From Pedobacter terrae (lineage in GTDB: Bacteria > Bacteroidota > Bacteroidia > Sphingobacteriales > Sphingobacteriaceae), in contig NZ_FNCH01000035.1 of the NCBI RefSeq assembly GCF_900100705.1, positions 1 through 32,216 of the forward strand: a stretch of 32,216 bases of DNA, read 5' to 3'. Each line of letters opens with the position of its first letter. Position 1 is the stretch's first letter. Below are positions 31,801 through 32,216 of the stretch, piece after piece. A model generated the notes under the pieces. That model worked only from the letters and a program-made list of their open reading frames with translations. It made no database searches and was not told the origin of the DNA. A program made the translations under genes and the position numbers.

Positions 31801-31931
31801 ATCTGGACCGAATGATTAAAACCAGCAAAGCCGCAGGTCAGAATAAGTTGAGCGACAAACTGCAGAAAATCTTCAACAACCTTGAAGGTCGCTTATCCGT
31901 GTTTTTCCCACAGCAAGGTCCGCAACAATAA
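28890..31931 (+). CDS. DUF2723 polytopic membrane protein, GT-C-like (paralogue 2)
   Basis: A 1013-residue paralogue of the gene before, collinear from end to end with long identical blocks (SFWDCGEFI at 31-39, VVHQPGAP, NKAYNRFFFLPLI, ALWHFKRNQKDAG, EPRERDYAYVGSFYAFAIWIG, CAPNAILFTYGDNDTYP near 627, HNNWKRPIYF). Differences gather in the middle extramembrane section and in the C-terminal helical repeats, where substrate or partner choice might lie. Like the first copy, it probably transfers a sugar from a lipid carrier to exported proteins; this is an inference from GT-C resemblance. The end (FFPQQGPQQ) is glutamine-rich. A 214-base spacer with a terminator separates the two genes. Confidence 0.88.
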   Translation: MNYSKVNNIVGWICFLIATLTYVLTLEPSASFWDCGEFIASAFRMQVVHQPGAPLFLMIQRFFSIFAAGDLTKIAYWMNVGSAVSSGATILFLFWTITALAKKTILKAGEELTTGKLISIMGAGAVGALAYTFSDSFWFSAVESEVYAQSSLFTAIVFWAILKWEAHADEPRADRWLLFIAYIMGLSIGIHLLNLLTIPALAFVYYFKRTDKATTSGIIKTLIVGILILAVIQYGIIQYLVSFGAYFDLFFVNTLGMGFGTGVLFFAILLIGALVWAIRYSIKHQKKLLNLGLISTVLIIFGYASFSMIIIRAKADPNLNNSAPKDAFSFLSYLNREQYGDRPLAYGPNYNSERTGVTEGKTIWRKGKDKYEVAGKKTDYEYNNNTLLPRMYSDDSRHASFYKEWMHLDDSKHPNVVDNVGFLASYQIGYMYMRYFFWNFVGRQNDEQGQGSGFEGEWISGIKPFDSWLRGDQSHLPPSTVDNKAYNRFFFLPLIMGIIGALWHFKRNQKDAGVVALLFFFTGIAIVLYLNQKPLEPRERDYAYVGSFYAFAIWIGLGALGIKEWLFKKLTPTAGAIGATVIGLLAAPVIMAEQGWDDHDRSTKLVPHDIALDYLQSCAPNAILFTYGDNDTYPLWYIQEVENVRPDVRIVNLSLFDTDWYINGLRQKQNESAPLPITMKPEQYVQGERDVMPYDDYKIAGSVELKNVVDLLLSNDESDKVPMQDGTKSNFLPTKNLKITVDPQQVISTGTVPAADASKITTTMDWKFNKGYVTKGTLAMFDILAHNNWKRPIYFASTVPSEQYNGLDKYLYSEGLALRLMPLKADTTASEDRPEQLNTPVLYNNVMTKFKWGNMKTAKYLDPQSSDDTFIFTNLFSSLTNSLIKEGKIDEAKKVVDKYYAVMPDRFFGIRTVVVKFYMAENLYKLGETARANDILEKSGDYINKELNYLADISQSKGLTGSQNIQTGLYYLDRMIKTSKAAGQNKLSDKLQKIFNNLEGRLSVFFPQQGPQQ

Positions 31932-31953
31932 ACGGATCTATAAATAGATTACC

Positions 31954-31988
31954 AAGCAGCTGCATTCATTTGTAGCTGCTTTTTTTTG
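31954..31988 (+). terminator. Terminator of DUF2723 paralogue 2
   Basis: aagcagct (31954-31961) and agctgctt (31974-31981), followed by seven or more T. Confidence 0.9.
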
Positions 31989-32068
31989 TTTATTTGCGCT
32001 CATTTTAACAGTCTCGTTGAAGGCTTCGCACTTAAAAACTTTATATGTTTGGATAAGATCGCGAAATA

Positions 32069-32135
32069 CGTCACCCTGAATTTATTTCAGGGTCTTTCCG
32101 GCTAAAAGATGCTGAAATAAATTCACTGTTGTCCG
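32069..32135. repeat. REP-like element, type 1 (copy 2, truncated)
   Basis: Its first 28 bases are identical to 6410-6437, and 18 more (32105-32122) to 6447-6464. The right arm tcagcatgacg is replaced by unrelated bases, so the second hairpin is broken. Confidence 0.75.
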
Positions 32136-32155
32136 GAGAAAATATTTTTTGCTTA

Positions 32156-32187
32156 TAAAAAAAGGGTAGCGATAAAAGCTACCCTTT
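32156..32187 (-). terminator. Terminator of a minus-strand gene beyond the right edge
   Basis: aaagggtagc (32161-32170) and gctacccttt (32178-32187) with an A run on the left, that is, a T run on the minus strand. Confidence 0.88.
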
Positions 32188-32193
32188 GTGCTG

Positions 32194-32216
32194 TTATATT
32201 TGAGTTACCACACCTA
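32194..32216 (-). CDS. Possible C-terminal end of a gene running in from the right
   Basis: On the minus strand the frame GVVTQI then TAA (32194-32196) stops seven bases before the terminator stem. The distance fits a gene end, but seven codons are too few to name a product. Confidence 0.3.

Overview
The window looks like chromosomal DNA from a Bacteroidota species in the Sphingobacteriaceae, closest in style to Pedobacter. The evidence is moderately AT-rich DNA, promoters of the Bacteroidota type (TTG, 19-21 bases, TAnnTTTG), few Shine-Dalgarno sequences, adjacent recF and DUF721 genes, a tandem pair of DUF2723 membrane proteins, lipoproteins with an SxC-type lipobox, and intergenic spaces full of palindromic repeats. 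The genus is inferred; no rRNA gene is present.

Left part (1-6400): a secreted protein with two DUF4440 domains; a roughly 600 bp block in which a frameshifted DUF559 endonuclease gene is bracketed by inverted palindromic ends and abuts the stump of another gene; cysS on the minus strand; a 525 bp spacer packed with hairpins; then lipA and an ECF sigma factor coupled to a membrane anti-sigma factor.

Middle (6400-19220): an AIM24-like protein with a decayed copy of its 3' end downstream, the bifunctional NAD(P)HX repair enzyme, a YiaA/YiaB-like membrane protein, a class I glutamine amidotransferase-like hydrolase, a SpoIIAA-like small protein, a secreted GH20 hexosaminidase coupled to a CYTH phosphohydrolase, two paralogous FKBP lipoproteins next to a DHH phosphoesterase, ndk, a third FKBP-type isomerase and a 60-residue lipoprotein.

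Right part (19220-32216): recF-DUF721 on the minus strand, an unrecognised 135-residue protein, a membrane-anchored TPR protein, an 885 bp gene-free repeat region, the minus-strand set tRNA-Gln, prs, rplY, pth, and two tandem 1000-residue DUF2723 (GT-C-like) membrane proteins. The last bases probably hold the end of a further minus-strand gene.

Most genes are housekeeping: charging and recycling of tRNA, lipoylation, nucleotide and PRPP metabolism, metabolite repair, recombination and envelope protein folding. The unusual content lies between genes: the DUF559 block with composite inverted ends (1325-1919), a dispersed CACCTAAACC repeat family, REP-like elements with smaller palindromes nested inside, seven-base periodic AGTC repeats, and three housekeeping genes whose promoter box ends exactly four bases before the start codon, which suggests leaderless mRNAs.
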